From Bradyrhizobium barranii subsp. barranii (GTDB lineage Bacteria; Pseudomonadota; Alphaproteobacteria; Rhizobiales; Xanthobacteraceae): DNA of 64,000 nt. Below the pieces are notes generated by a model that was not told where the DNA came from, did no database searches, and worked only from the letters and a program-made list of their open reading frames with translations. Positions within the stretch are counted from its first letter, which is position 1. Each line of letters opens with the position of its first letter. Both the position numbers and the translations under genes were made by a program. Shown in pieces: positions 35,989-45,261 of this stretch. Location: the NCBI RefSeq assembly GCF_017565645.3, contig NZ_CP086137.1, positions 248,001-312,000 on the forward strand, given 5' to 3'.

Positions 35989-36731
35989 TTCACCCGTAGG
36001 CGGTGAGAAACGATTTTGAACGCGCGCGTAAAGTCGACAAGCGCTGCCTCATCGTGCCGCCTATCCCTTCATGGATAGCTGATGGGGAGGCCGGAAGGGC
36101 CTCGTCGGCAGTCACACCGCATCACCTGCGGCGCGTGGCGACGGCCCACCTACGCTCATCCAAATAGCCGGGCCAGCGCATTCGATTGCTCGGCGAATTT
36201 TCGGGCATTGGCCTTCCGAAGCCGTTCCAAATTTTGGAGCTTCCATCGCAGGCCGGGAAGCTGCTCCAAGTGCGGCACGCCCAGTAGCGACCATTCGGGC
36301 TCTGCGGCAACCAGCGACAGCAGGAAGCGGCGCTCGTCGGCGTTCAGACCTTGCTGCAGTTCGCGCATCATTCGCTCGCGCGCTGCCAAGAGCGCGTCGA
36401 GTTCAACGGGCTCGGTGGTCATGCCCGCGAAATTGTGTTCGAACTCCTGGCGGAGATCCCGCAGCGATGGAAACAGAACCTCGTGCACCGGCCGGTTATG
36501 GCTCGCGAGATAGACGACGAAAGCGCGGCGAATGCCCGCCGTGATTCCCTCGTGCACAAAAAGCTGCGTGACATCGAACAGATCGCGGGGATGCTGCCGG
36601 TCCATCGCCGCAACCAGTTTGCCGCCATATACGTCTTCGAACGATAGCGGTACGACGACCCCACCTCGTTTAGGTGGACGGGATGAGCGAGACTCGCGCG
36701 TGGATTTGACAACGCGAGGGACGCTCGTTCC

Positions 36732-37154
36732 ATGCATCAAGACAGACATCAAGACGGGCATGATGCCGCCTCCTATCAGCGGATCGAGGTGATCACAGGG
36801 GAGAGGCGACGGCGCAGTTGGAGCGATGCGGAGAAGGCGCGGATCGTGGCCGAGAGTGCCGATCCGGAGACGAGCATTTCCGAGGTGGCTCGACGCAACG
36901 GGGTGAACCGGGGACTGCTCAGTGTGTGGCGGCGCCAGGCGCGGCTCGCGTCGAGCGAAGCGCCGCAGTTCGTGCAAGTCAGGCTCGAGGCCGCCGTCGA
37001 GGCGCAGCCGAACGCGATCGATAAGGCGCATGTTCTGACGGATCCGGCCGAGCGGATCGAGGTGATGATCGCGGGCGCGACGGTGCGCGTGCCCGTCGGC
37101 GTCGACGCCGCGACGCTGGAGCGCGTGCTGGCGGCGGTGAGATCGACGCGATGA
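36732..37154 (+). CDS. tnpA: IS66 accessory protein TnpA
   Basis: 140 residues. The helix-turn-helix region is RSWSDAEKARIVAESADPET followed by SISEVARRNGVNRGLLSVWR (about 28-67). The C-terminal part ends with AATLERVLAAVRSTR, the usual IS66 TnpA tail. The stop overlaps the tnpB start by ATGA. The first 15 residues are His/Asp-rich and may not be native; a later start such as the codon near IEVITGERRRR is possible. Needed for transposition in the family. Confidence 0.88.
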   Translation: MHQDRHQDGHDAASYQRIEVITGERRRRSWSDAEKARIVAESADPETSISEVARRNGVNRGLLSVWRRQARLASSEAPQFVQVRLEAAVEAQPNAIDKAHVLTDPAERIEVMIAGATVRVPVGVDAATLERVLAAVRSTR

Positions 37155-37507
37155 TCTCTTTCGGTCCAATGGTCCGTGTGTTCGTCGCGACGCAGCCGAT
37201 TGACTTTCGTAAAGGCGTTCATGGCCTTGTCGCGCTGGTAGCGGAGGGATTAGGCGGCAAGCCCTACAGCGGTGACGTTTATGTCTTCCGATCGAAGCGA
37301 TCGGATCGTTTGAAGCTACTGGTTTTTGACGGCTCGGGAATGGTTCTAGCGACGAAGTGGCTGGAGAATGGGGGCTTTGCCTGGCCACCTGTTCGCGAGG
37401 GTACGATGCCGGTGACGGGGGCGCAACTGGCGATGCTGATTGAAGGTCTTGCGGAGTGGTCGCGTGTGGTCCCGAAGGTGACGAAGCGGCCGACGAAGGT
37501 TGCCTGA
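37151..37507 (+). CDS. tnpB: IS66 accessory protein TnpB
   Basis: 118 residues. VRVFVATQPIDFRKGVHGLV, VYVFRSKRSDRLKLLVFDGS and GMVLATKWLENGGFAWPPV are the three conserved blocks of IS66 Orf2 (TnpB). It overlaps tnpA by four bases (ATGA) and is followed 51 bases later by tnpC. Length is normal. Its biochemical role is not known beyond being required for transposition. Confidence 0.92.
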   Translation: MISFGPMVRVFVATQPIDFRKGVHGLVALVAEGLGGKPYSGDVYVFRSKRSDRLKLLVFDGSGMVLATKWLENGGFAWPPVREGTMPVTGAQLAMLIEGLAEWSRVVPKVTKRPTKVA

Positions 37508-37557
37508 AGCGTCTTGTTTTGCTGGCGATTGCGAGTGCGTTCGTGTAGCTCTGCGAT

Positions 37558-39108
37558 ATGGCGCTTCGCCCCGAAGATCTCCCCTCTGACCCTGCGGCTC
37601 TTGCCGAGATGGTGCTGGCTTTCGAAGGCGAGAACGATGATCTGCGCGCAGAGATCGCCACGTTGAAGAGCCTGATCTTCGGCGCACGATCGGAGCGCGC
37701 GGCGATCGTCTGCGCCGAACAGATCGCGTTTGATCTGGAACGGACCGCCGGCTCACAGCTCCCGGCCAATGACGACAAACCGGACGCGCCGCGGCCGGAG
37801 CGGCGCAAAGCGAAGCGCAACATCGGCGCGCTGCCGGCGCATCTGCCTCGGGTCGAGCGGGTGATCGAGCCGGCGTCCACGCTGTGCCCGTGCTGCACGG
37901 GTCAGATGCATCGGATCGGCGAGGAGAGCAGCGAAGCGCTCGATCGGGTTCCCGCGTGGCTGCGTGTGCTCCGCACGATCCGTCCAAAATACGCCTGCCG
38001 CTCCTGTGAGGGCCCGATTGTCCAGGCCCCGGCACCGGCGCGGCTCGTCGAGGGCGGCATGGCAACGACGGCGCTGATCGCGCATATCGCCGCGGCCAAA
38101 TATGCCTGGCAATCGACGCTCTATCGCCAGACGCAGATCCTGGCGGGTCAGGGTGTCGTCGTCGACCGTCAGACGCTGGCGCGCTGGATGGGGAGCGCGG
38201 CGTGGCTGGTCAGGGGCCTCTACGATCTGCAACTGAAGACTATGCACGGCTTCGAGCGGCTGTTCTGCGACGAGACGCCGATGCCAGTGCTCGATCCGGG
38301 ACGCGGCCGCACGAGGATCTGCCAGTTCTGGGCGCACGCGACGGACGATCGGGCGTGGAAGGGGCCGGCGCCGCCGGCGGTCGCCTACGTGTTCGCAGGT
38401 GGTCGCGGCAAAAAGGAGATCGTGGCGCAGTTAGCCGGCTTCGAAGGCGTGCTGCAAGTCGACGGCTATGCCGCCTACGCCTCGCTGGCGGGCGATGCGA
38501 TGATGTCGGGCCAGATCCAGCTGGCGTATTGTCTCGTTCACGCGCGCCGCAACTTCGTGAGGGTGCACAAGACGACGAACTCACCCTTCGCCGCGGAGGT
38601 CATCGAGCGCATTGCGGCCGTCTACGCGATCGAGGAGAGGATCCGCGGTCTCGATGCTGGGGAACGCCGCGCGACGCGACAGGCCGAGACGAAGCCGCTG
38701 ATGGAGGCGTTGAGGGCCCGTCTGATCGCGGTGAAGGACGGGATCTCCCGCCGCTCGACGCTCATCAAGGCGATCGACTACATGCTCGAACGCTGGCAGG
38801 GCCTGACGACGTTCCTGGATGACGGGCGGCTCGAGCCGGACACCAACACGGTCGAACGATCGATCAGGCCAATTGCGATCGGAAAAAAGAACTCGTTGTT
38901 CAGTGGTGACGAAGGCGGGGGCGAGACCTGGGCGATACTCGCTTCGCTTCTTAACACAGCGAAATTGAATGGCCTCGACCCCGAGGCGTATCTCGTCGAC
39001 GTTCTCGATCGCATGGTGAGCGGCGCCACGAAGACCAACCAGCTTCACGAACTTCTGGCCTGGAACTGGAAGGCCGCACGCGAAGCCGAAAAGCGGGCCG
39101 TGGCATGA
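37558..39108 (+). CDS. tnpC: IS66 transposase TnpC
   Basis: 516 residues. An N-terminal leucine-rich coiled segment (ALAEMVLAFEGENDDLRAEI) is followed by LIFGARSER and a zinc finger with CPCC (about residue 109) and CRSC. The DDE domain has FCDETPMPVLDPGRG (about 238-252), LQVDGYAAYASLAGD (about 301-315) and the Glu in DTNTVERSIRPIAIGKKNSL (about 430-449). Typical length and intact. The stop overlaps the next gene by ATGA. Confidence 0.94.
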   Translation: MALRPEDLPSDPAALAEMVLAFEGENDDLRAEIATLKSLIFGARSERAAIVCAEQIAFDLERTAGSQLPANDDKPDAPRPERRKAKRNIGALPAHLPRVERVIEPASTLCPCCTGQMHRIGEESSEALDRVPAWLRVLRTIRPKYACRSCEGPIVQAPAPARLVEGGMATTALIAHIAAAKYAWQSTLYRQTQILAGQGVVVDRQTLARWMGSAAWLVRGLYDLQLKTMHGFERLFCDETPMPVLDPGRGRTRICQFWAHATDDRAWKGPAPPAVAYVFAGGRGKKEIVAQLAGFEGVLQVDGYAAYASLAGDAMMSGQIQLAYCLVHARRNFVRVHKTTNSPFAAEVIERIAAVYAIEERIRGLDAGERRATRQAETKPLMEALRARLIAVKDGISRRSTLIKAIDYMLERWQGLTTFLDDGRLEPDTNTVERSIRPIAIGKKNSLFSGDEGGGETWAILASLLNTAKLNGLDPEAYLVDVLDRMVSGATKTNQLHELLAWNWKAAREAEKRAVA

Positions 39109-39755
39109 CGAAGCCGAAGCAAGGGCGGGGAACGCGAAAAGCACGCAAGACGACGATGGCGGACTATGCCATGTCGTTCGAACGGCTCGGGCAATGGATC
39201 AGCAAGCGCGCCAGGTCGCCGACGCTTCGGCATCCGCGGGCGACGTCGCTCTCCATGCTCGATGGCGCGGTGGCCGCGGTCGTCGCCGGGCCGGTCTCGA
39301 TGGCGTCCGAGGAATGGGTGTGCCCGCTCCTCGGCGTAGATCCCGACGCCTTCAATCACGACACCGAGGAGTTCTCGGCAATCGCCGCCACGCTGATGCG
39401 CCACAACGCTATCAGCGAGACGCTGTCGACGAGACCGGAGAGCTTCGAGCCGCTGTTCGTGCGATCACCGGACGGCGAAGTCGACCCGCAGCCCTGGTGC
39501 ATGGGCTTCTACGCCGTCATGAAGCTTCGGCTTCTCGTCTGGTCGCGGCTTCTCCCCCCGAATGGAACCGAACACCTTATGCTGCGGCCGATCTTGGTCC
39601 ATTGCATCGACGACGCCGGTCGACCCTTGCTACCCCCGGCCCGGCGCACGCTGGGAACGCAGCCCATCATCCAAAACGCCTGGCGCAACATTCCAGCAAC
39701 CGTCGAGGCCCTCCGGCAGTTCTGGATGCCTATACGCTTCAAGCGCGGTGCGTAG
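39105..39755 (+). CDS. UPF0149/YecA-like passenger gene of IS66
   Basis: 216 residues. RLGQWISKRARSPTLRHPRA then TSLSMLDGAVAAVVAGPVSM matches the IS66-associated YecA-like (UPF0149) proteins: a helical domain beginning with S-x-x-M-L-D-G. EEWVCPLLGVDPDAF follows. It lacks the C-terminal SEC-C zinc motif seen in some YecA proteins and ends basic. The ATG overlaps the tnpC stop, so the gene belongs to the element's operon. Its function in transposition is unknown. Confidence 0.8.
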   Translation: MTKPKQGRGTRKARKTTMADYAMSFERLGQWISKRARSPTLRHPRATSLSMLDGAVAAVVAGPVSMASEEWVCPLLGVDPDAFNHDTEEFSAIAATLMRHNAISETLSTRPESFEPLFVRSPDGEVDPQPWCMGFYAVMKLRLLVWSRLLPPNGTEHLMLRPILVHCIDDAGRPLLPPARRTLGTQPIIQNAWRNIPATVEALRQFWMPIRFKRGA

Positions 39756-40235
39756 GCCGTCCGCACCAAGTCCGTGGCTCCGTGGGCCTCTCGTACCGTT
39801 TACCTTCGAACGACACCACCGGGATTTCGAGATCCGCCTGCAGCGTGTCGCGCGCGGCCTCTGTCAGCGACGCCATGTGCACCGGATGGACGGTGCCGCG
39901 CATGACGAAGTTGACCTCGATCTTGACCTCAATGCCCCCTCGCCGCACCATCAGCTTTGTCTCGCCGGATTCCGTCGCGGCCGGCGCATGGGTCAGAAAG
40001 CCCTGCTTCTGCAGGCGCGCGGCCGACTGACGGATGGCCTCGTTGATGCGCCGCAGAGCCTGCTCGCGCGGCAGTGTGTGGTCGGGAAACACCAGATCGA
40101 GATCGACCGAGAGCCGCGGCATGTCGCGCACGAACAGGTTGATCGCCGTGCCGCCCTTGAGTGCGAACGTATCGTCGACGAGCACCAGCGGCGCCACGCG
40201 CGTCAGCAACCGCGCGCTGTCGAGGTAGACCTGGT

Positions 40236-40973
40236 TCATGGCTTCAGCACCAGGAGCCCATCAGCGGAGCGGGACACCCAGGCCCGGTCGCTGCCCTTGG
40301 GCAGTTGAGACGGATCGAGCTTGCTGGCCCAGGGCTGAGAGAGTTCGCGGCCAAGCTGCAGGCACAGGCGCACGGTCTTGACGCTGGTGCAGCGCTTGAG
40401 CAGGTCTCGCAGCAGATCGGCACGCAGGCTGTAAGTGCTTTCGACCAGCTCGCGCGCTTCTTGCAGCGGCTGCCGGACGCCGACTTCGCTCAGCACCTCC
40501 AGCAATGCGCGTTCCGGCGCCGAGACGAGCGGGCCGCCCTTGCGGCTCTCGAAGGGCCGGACATGAAGCAGCGCGCCGGGTTCTTCCTTGAAGAGTCGCT
40601 TGCGGTGGTACTCGGCCGGGAAGCGCTGGGTGAACCACTCCGGAAGGCGTCCGGCTTTCCAGCCGTATAGATGGAGGACGGGCCGCTGGGGGATGTACTG
40701 GCGGATGCCGTGCCAGTCGAAGGCCGACTTGCCGCCGACATGCAATCCTTCGAAGCTCCGCTGCAGCAGGACGAGGCTCGGGTGCAAAGTGGGCGGATCG
40801 TTTGGCTGGCAATAGACGCCGCGTGCCAACCGTTGCAACCAGCCGGCACGGACATAGTGGACGGCAAGGTCAGCCGATATCCCGAGGGCGGTGAGGTCAC
40901 CGGAGGTCAGCGGCGCCCCCGGCGCCAAGCGGGTGTACAGCCTTCTTAGCTTGTTTCTTTGGGTCGTAGCCAT
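40236..40973 (-). CDS. abiEi: AbiEi-type antitoxin / transcriptional regulator
   Basis: 245 residues from ATG 40973. The N-terminal winged helix (SGDLTALGISADLAVHYVRA then GWLQRLARGVYCQPN) is the AbiEi signature, followed by the C-terminal domain with HVGGKSAFDWHGIRQYIPQR and APERALLEVLSEVG. In AbiE systems this protein represses its operon and neutralises AbiEii. The abiEii start overlaps its stop by ATGA. Antitoxin and operator region are intact while the toxin is broken. Confidence 0.9.
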   Translation of the reverse strand: MATTQRNKLRRLYTRLAPGAPLTSGDLTALGISADLAVHYVRAGWLQRLARGVYCQPNDPPTLHPSLVLLQRSFEGLHVGGKSAFDWHGIRQYIPQRPVLHLYGWKAGRLPEWFTQRFPAEYHRKRLFKEEPGALLHVRPFESRKGGPLVSAPERALLEVLSEVGVRQPLQEARELVESTYSLRADLLRDLLKRCTSVKTVRLCLQLGRELSQPWASKLDPSQLPKGSDRAWVSRSADGLLVLKP

Positions 40974-41214
40974 ACTACGATAGTAAGAATAATATCAAAG
41001 TTCTGCAAGCTTGAATTGGGAGTCGAAGTCGCAGTCAGGCTACGATAACCCGGATTAAGCTAACCCTAGATCGGCCAAGAACTCGTCAGCTGCGGTTGCG
41101 CTGTGCTCGGTGATACCCGCTAGGCACCACGTGGTGCGCAATTCGGGTCTACTCACCGGTGCACGAACGCGCCTACTCTCCGCTGACAAGAAACCTTGCC
41201 GGCGAATACACCCC

Positions 41215-41493
41215 ATGCAGAAGTCAGCGGCCGATCTTGATGTCGCCGATGCCGCGCCGACCGCGCCGATTCTGACCGACTATGACGAGCAGCACCTGGT
41301 CACCTATCTCCGTCTGCTCGATGCCGCAGCCGATGGCTCCGACTGGAAAGAGGTCGCGCGGACCGTGCTGCATATTGACGTCGCGCGCGAGCCGGATCGG
41401 GCGCGCCGGGCGTGGGAAACCCATCTCGCCCGTGCCCGCTGGATCACCGAGCATGGCTACCGGGATCTGCTGCGGGGCGGGGCACCGCACTGA
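41215..41493 (+). CDS. DUF2285-like small plasmid protein
   Basis: 92 residues from ATG 41215 (the frame is open 105 bases upstream). YDEQHLVTYLRLLDAAADGS, DWKEVARTVLHIDVAREPDR and ARRAWETHLARARWITEHGY are hallmarks of a short protein found beside conjugation and partition genes in alphaproteobacteria; I recall the label DUF2285 for it, tentatively. Probably helical and DNA-associated. It is convergent with the RHE_PE00001-like gene, 6 bases apart. Confidence 0.65.
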   Translation: MQKSAADLDVADAAPTAPILTDYDEQHLVTYLRLLDAAADGSDWKEVARTVLHIDVAREPDRARRAWETHLARARWITEHGYRDLLRGGAPH

Positions 41494-41499
41494 GGGCGC

Positions 41500-42639
41500 C
41501 TACAGAATCCCCCAAGCCCGATATCGTCCCCTGCCGGTCACCTCCCGCAGGTCAAGCTCGCCGACCAGGTCCTGAGCGGCGCGCGGCGTGATCTTAAGCT
41601 CCTTCGCGATCATACCGGCCGAGGCGATCGGCCGGGTCAGCATATAGTCGAGCAGCGCCGGCAGTTTTGACGTGGCGCGACGGCCGGCGAGTTTTCGGGC
41701 GAGCAGGGTTCGCTGGTTAAGCCAGCGGTCGTGGTCCTTGAGACCGGCCGCCGCGGCAGCGGTGATGGCCTCGAGTTGCACGGCGAGTCGCGCCGCCGCG
41801 TCGCGCGGCCGCCGGCGTTCGCGGGGGATGGCCTTCAACCCGTCATGCAGGCAGGGCAGATGCCAGCGGGTCTTGGCCCGCGCGCGCAACACGCTGGCTG
41901 CCAGCAGCCGGCCGAGCCAGGGCGTGTGCTGCAGCGGGGCGATGGCGTCCCAAGCCTCAGTCGCAAGCGCGGCCGCGAGCGTCGGCGGCAATATGCGGGT
42001 CTGCTCGACCACGGCGCGCCAGTCGTCGAGACGCGCGTCCTCGTCCCAGTCGGGGTCGTAGACCACCGGGTCCCGCTCGGACTGGGTGCGACTCCCGCCG
42101 GCGAGTGTCCGCTCCGCCTTGGCATTCGCGGCGTCGACCGCGGCGAAGGCGGCGGCTAGGTGCGGGTCGGACTCGATGCCGCCAAGCGACGTGTCGAGAT
42201 CAGCGTCTCCGCTATCGTAGCCGCCGACGAAGCTTCGCTCCCCTTCCTTTCGGATGCCCCTGCCCTCCTCCCACTCGCCCTGCCCGGTGCGGCCGCGCAG
42301 GCTGTCGAGCCCCGCCGGCGATGGCGCCCAATCCGGCTTCGCGTCGGCGATGCGGCGCCGGGTCCGTAGCACGGCGTGGGCGCGGGTGAGTTCGTGGGTC
42401 GGGGCGCGGATGTCCATGCCGGCGTCGTGGAGAACCAGATCTTCGAGATGGACCAATTCGCCTTCCAGCCACAGACTGGCGCAGGCGTCAGTATAATGTG
42501 TGCGCGCAATCCAGCCGTCGCGGATCGGGCTCTTGGCCAGGCGTTCGTCGAGCCGGGCAAGCGCGTCCTCGGCGATGGCGAGTGGGCCGGCTAGCTGAGC
42601 CCAAGGCAGTGGATCGGGAATTGAGTAACCGTTTTGCAA
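41500..42639 (-). CDS. RHE_PE00001-family protein (DUF1612 plus HTH)
   Basis: 379 residues, start TTG 42639. The N-terminal part has WIARTHYTDACASLWLEGEL, VHLEDLVLHDAGMDIRAPTH and ELTRAHAVLRTRRRIADAKP, a conserved opening of this rhizobial plasmid family. The C-terminal part is a helix-turn-helix: LLDYMLTRPIASAGMIAKEL and KITPRAAQDLVGELDLREVT. The domain order suggests a DNA-binding regulator, but no target is known. Members often occur on repABC replicons, which fits. Confidence 0.8.
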   Translation of the reverse strand: MQNGYSIPDPLPWAQLAGPLAIAEDALARLDERLAKSPIRDGWIARTHYTDACASLWLEGELVHLEDLVLHDAGMDIRAPTHELTRAHAVLRTRRRIADAKPDWAPSPAGLDSLRGRTGQGEWEEGRGIRKEGERSFVGGYDSGDADLDTSLGGIESDPHLAAAFAAVDAANAKAERTLAGGSRTQSERDPVVYDPDWDEDARLDDWRAVVEQTRILPPTLAAALATEAWDAIAPLQHTPWLGRLLAASVLRARAKTRWHLPCLHDGLKAIPRERRRPRDAAARLAVQLEAITAAAAAGLKDHDRWLNQRTLLARKLAGRRATSKLPALLDYMLTRPIASAGMIAKELKITPRAAQDLVGELDLREVTGRGRYRAWGIL

Positions 42640-42872
42640 GGTCTTGATAACCCTAACAAGAATCGTTCAAACGGAAGCTATCACGGGAATAACTTCGGTC
42701 ATAGCGACAGGCTGGTTCCCCGTGGCGCTCGCTGTCAATAATCACTGCTTATCGATTGAGCAGGCCGTTAAAGCGCATCAGCGATCCGAGGGCCGCTGCC
42801 CGGTAAACTCCCTGCCCTGGTCCGGACAAGCCCCCTTCTTTCCGCGCGCCGCGGCCGCCCCAGCCGGGTCGC

Positions 42873-43268
42873 TTAGGCGGCTTCGATATCGGTTTGCGGA
42901 AAGTCACCGCCCTTGAACATCAAGGGCTGCCCCAGATGCCGGGCGCAAGCGTAGGCAAAACAGTCCCCGAAATTGAGGCTCGCCGGATGCCGGCCCTTGC
43001 CGAATCGGTCGAAGGCGTCGAGAGCGAGCCTTGCCGTTTCAGCCGGCACCGCGACAACGGCGATCTCCATCAGCGCCAAATACTCTTCGATCGCTTCGGC
43101 GGCGGCGCTGACCGAAAGATCCAGCACGCGCGCGACCGCGACCGCCGCCTCCCATACCGCCAACGGTGACGTCAGACGCGTTCCGGTCTGCTGCAGGCGA
43201 GCCAAAAGCTCTCGTGCCTCCTCCTCGTCGGTCAGGAGCGCGGTCAAAGCCGAAGCGTCGATGAACAT
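42873..43268 (-). CDS. vapC: VapC toxin (PIN-domain ribonuclease)
   Basis: 131 residues. MFIDASALTALLTDEEEARE has the first catalytic Asp (4), SPLAVWEAAVAVARVLD the conserved Glu (about 40), and LNFGDCFAYACARHLGQPLM the third acidic residue (Asp in FGD, about 102) before a final FKGGDF. This is the usual four-acid PIN site. ATG overlaps the stop of vapB by one base (TGATG). Intact. It should cleave RNA, often tRNA, when VapB is degraded. Confidence 0.92.
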   Translation of the reverse strand: MFIDASALTALLTDEEEARELLARLQQTGTRLTSPLAVWEAAVAVARVLDLSVSAAAEAIEEYLALMEIAVVAVPAETARLALDAFDRFGKGRHPASLNFGDCFAYACARHLGQPLMFKGGDFPQTDIEAA

Positions 43269-43513
43269 CAGGTGTCCTCATACAAACTGTCGCGGAACGC
43301 CTTATCGGCGGGCTGTCCCTTGGCGGCGTCGCCCCTCGCGCGTAGATCCCGGCAGAACTGGACGCCAAGGTCGACCAAAGACGGCTTGCCCTGCTCGCGC
43401 TCGAGCTCATGGGCGAGCGCCACGTGCACTGCTTCGGTGAGGCCGAGTTTTTTTAGCGAGGCCACCTTGCGAGCGAGCGCGTCGGTCTCAGGGTTCTTGA
43501 TGTGGAAGGCCAT
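43268..43513 (-). CDS. vapB: VapB antitoxin (Rv0623/PSK type)
   Basis: 81 residues from ATG 43513, behind AGAGGAG. FHIKNPETDALARKVASLKK and LGLTEAVHVALAHELEREQG form the N-terminal ribbon-helix-helix of PSK/Rv0623-type VapB proteins; the acidic-basic C-terminus (DKAFRDSLYEDT) would wrap VapC. A palindromic site lies 27 bases upstream of the start. The open frame extends further upstream but crosses the operator. Confidence 0.9.
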   Translation of the reverse strand: MAFHIKNPETDALARKVASLKKLGLTEAVHVALAHELEREQGKPSLVDLGVQFCRDLRARGDAAKGQPADKAFRDSLYEDT

Positions 43514-43539
43514 GGCGCGCTCCTCTAGACCGCATCGTG

Positions 43540-43551
43540 TATACCTGTATA
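43540..43551. promoter_or_regulatory. VapB operator and -10 candidate
   Basis: TATACCTGTATA is a 5-bp inverted repeat with a 2-bp centre, and the minus-strand reading TATACA serves as a plausible -10. It lies just upstream of vapB, where toxin-antitoxin complexes bind to repress their own operon. Confidence 0.55.
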
Positions 43552-43883
43552 TCATCACGGATACACCAATGGGAAGGGCCGGCCTCGTCGTTTGCGCCCC
43601 GAAGACGTGCGGCCTTCGTGACGTGTGAGGGCAACTTTTATGGTTAGTTGTCTATGAACACCTGCCCTCTCCCTCTCCGGATGCTGCTTCCCTCAGGGCT
43701 GTCCTCGCAGATCATCTGGCCGTCGGGACAATAACGACCATCCCACCCTCGCCCGCTCCTTCCTCGCTTTGAATTCTGCGCGGCGCGGATCGATGTCGAC
43801 TACCGATGGGATACCGATCGTGACTCGACTGGTGCGACGCGCCTTGGCGAATTGAAGCGACTGACGACCGCAGGTCCCAAATT

Positions 43884-43899
43884 ATTGTCAGCTGACAAC
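43884..43899. promoter_or_regulatory. parS-type site 1 (one mismatch)
   Basis: ATTGTCAGCTGACAAC. It differs from the perfect palindrome GTTGTCAGCTGACAAC only at the first base. The pattern GTT-N4-GC-N4-AAC is the consensus for RepB-binding centromeres of repABC plasmids. Confidence 0.85.
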
Positions 43900-43920
43900 A
43901 TCCATCCTTGGTAGGGCCCT

Positions 43921-43936
43921 GTTGTCAGCTGACAAC
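43921..43936. promoter_or_regulatory. parS-type site 2 (perfect)
   Basis: GTTGTCAGCTGACAAC, a perfect 16-bp palindrome 21 bases beyond site 1. Together they form a closely spaced pair 1.3 kb upstream of repA. Confidence 0.9.
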
Positions 43937-45088
43937 AATCGCCCAGGGGGTCGCTGCTGTCTGCCATGATCCAACGGCGTCCATGGGGCAGATCGGCTTC
44001 GTTCGAGAGCCACGCAGCTCGATATCCGCGCCAGCACCCACCATCGAGAGATCGTATTCATTCGGCGGCCTTGCCGCCTCGCCAAAGGCGCACCCCCACG
44101 CCGGCGCCTTCGGTCAACCTCCCGTTAAACGGGCCTTCAACCGCGAGCTCGGCCTGGACCTCGCCCAAAGGTCCTGAATGCGTTCGCCTGCTTAGCCCCT
44201 CACGCGGTCCATTGTTGCCCCGGTCGAAACGAGTCAACAGGAGGTTCCTGTGTGGCGATACGATTGCGGACTTTCGAGGAAAACCGTCCCTATCTGGAAC
44301 CCGGGCGATCTCGGCGAGCGTTCCCGCAAATGGATCTGAAGGCCCGGCATCGAGCTCCCCGCTCAAGATTGGATCCGCACCACGGCATCCCGGACGAGGT
44401 GGCGGCCCGTTGCCGTTCCTTCGTCGGATCGCATCGCCCGGGATGAAGAAAAGGGCAGGAGGGTCTCCGTTGCAGCGCCGAGCCCTGAGGTCGATGTCGC
44501 GCCTGGCGATCCGTCGGTGTGGCCACACGGAAGTGCAAGAGAAGGGCCAGCGCGGATGACCTGGAATGTGTCTGCTCGGTTGCTTGCGACCTGTTCGTCC
44601 GGCCCCGGTGGACCCCCTGCGACAGTGCGGTGCTTCTGCTTGCCCTTTTTGGGGCGAGCGGCGGCGCAGCGAAGTGACGCGCCAGCCCCCCGATCAACAC
44701 CCGGGAAAGTCCGGCGCGCCGCCGATCCAAGCGAGACGACATCGTCGCTTTACGGTGTCTTGCCATTCAGCGCGGGCGTCTGAGGCAGTTGTCGTGAACG
44801 AGGCGGGGAGGGTGCTTCTCGCGGGACCGCGGCGCCAGACGTTGGGCAATGGCGGGCAGGAGCCGACGCTACATGGCGGCGCGATTCTCTAGAATTTGCC
44901 CTACATGACCTAAGATCAGAGCACTGAACGGAGGCTACAAGCCGGGGCGTGTCCCGTCGCCCGGACTCCAGCCGTGGCAGCACCGTTCAGTGCAGCGGTT
45001 GGCGAGCTACAAAATGACGCTCTGGGGACTCGTAAGGCGAGCCGACTCACGCCATAGTCGAGGCTCATCCCATTCGCGCCGAGCCGTT

Positions 45089-45104
45089 GTTGTCAGCTGA
45101 CAAC
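45089..45104. promoter_or_regulatory. parS-type site 3 (perfect, extended)
   Basis: The 16-bp palindrome GTTGTCAGCTGACAAC extended by three more paired bases on each side (45086-45107). It lies 158 bases before the repA ATG, so RepB or RepA-RepB binding here could also affect the promoter. Confidence 0.9.
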
Positions 45105-45261
45105 AACAGGGCGGTGCACCAAAAAAAGGGCCTGCGCGCCGTTTGGCACGTCATCGAATAACTCGTTAACCCTTTAATTCTTGCTCAAATCACAGAATCG
45201 TGGCCATCTCTCAAGACGGAGACTAGGCGTCTGACGAGCAGAAACCGTCTTGAGAAGGCAA

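Larger units (their letters stand above)
36643..39803. mobile_element. IS66-family element, complete, with UPF0149-type passenger
   Basis: 3161 bp. The ends are GATAGCGGTACGA and, inverted, GTAAACGGTACGA (three mismatches). The target duplication CTTCGAAC is the 8 bp expected for IS66. It carries tnpA, tnpB, tnpC and a fourth gene on the plus strand, opposite to the abiE genes it interrupts. Confidence 0.94.
36156..40239 (-). pseudogene. abiEii: AbiEii nucleotidyltransferase toxin gene, split by IS66
   Basis: ATG 40239 overlaps the stop of abiEi. The 5' part (to 39804) holds the nucleotidyltransferase core: FALKGGTAINLFVRDMPRLS and VDLDLVFPD. The 3' part (36634 to TGA 36156) reads FEDVYGGKLVAAMDRQHPRD and ends ARKFAEQSNALARLFG. 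An IS66 element with an 8-bp duplication (36635-36642 and 39804-39811) separates them. Removing the element and one duplication rejoins the frame exactly: 915 bases, 304 residues, as expected for the family. AbiEii is the GTP-dependent toxin of a type IV toxin-antitoxin/abortive infection pair; here it is inactivated while the antitoxin is intact. Confidence 0.92.
43560..45261. other. Gene-poor segment with three parS-type sites upstream of repA
   Basis: About 1.7 kb with no frame that looks coding on either strand; the longer open frames overlap each other, are Arg/Ser/Pro-rich and lack ribosome binding sites. It contains three copies of the partition palindrome (43884, 43921 and 45089) and the repA promoter region, including a short AT-rich stretch at 45155-45185. 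Confidence 0.6.

Noticed and set aside
36156..37898. A 580-codon open frame on the minus strand
   Set aside because: Only its last 160 codons are genuine (AbiEii C-terminus). The rest is antisense to the IS66 genes tnpA, tnpB and tnpC.
43966..44892. Several 90-200-codon frames upstream of repA
   Set aside because: They overlap on both strands, are Arg/Pro/Ser-rich, lack ribosome binding sites and resemble no family.
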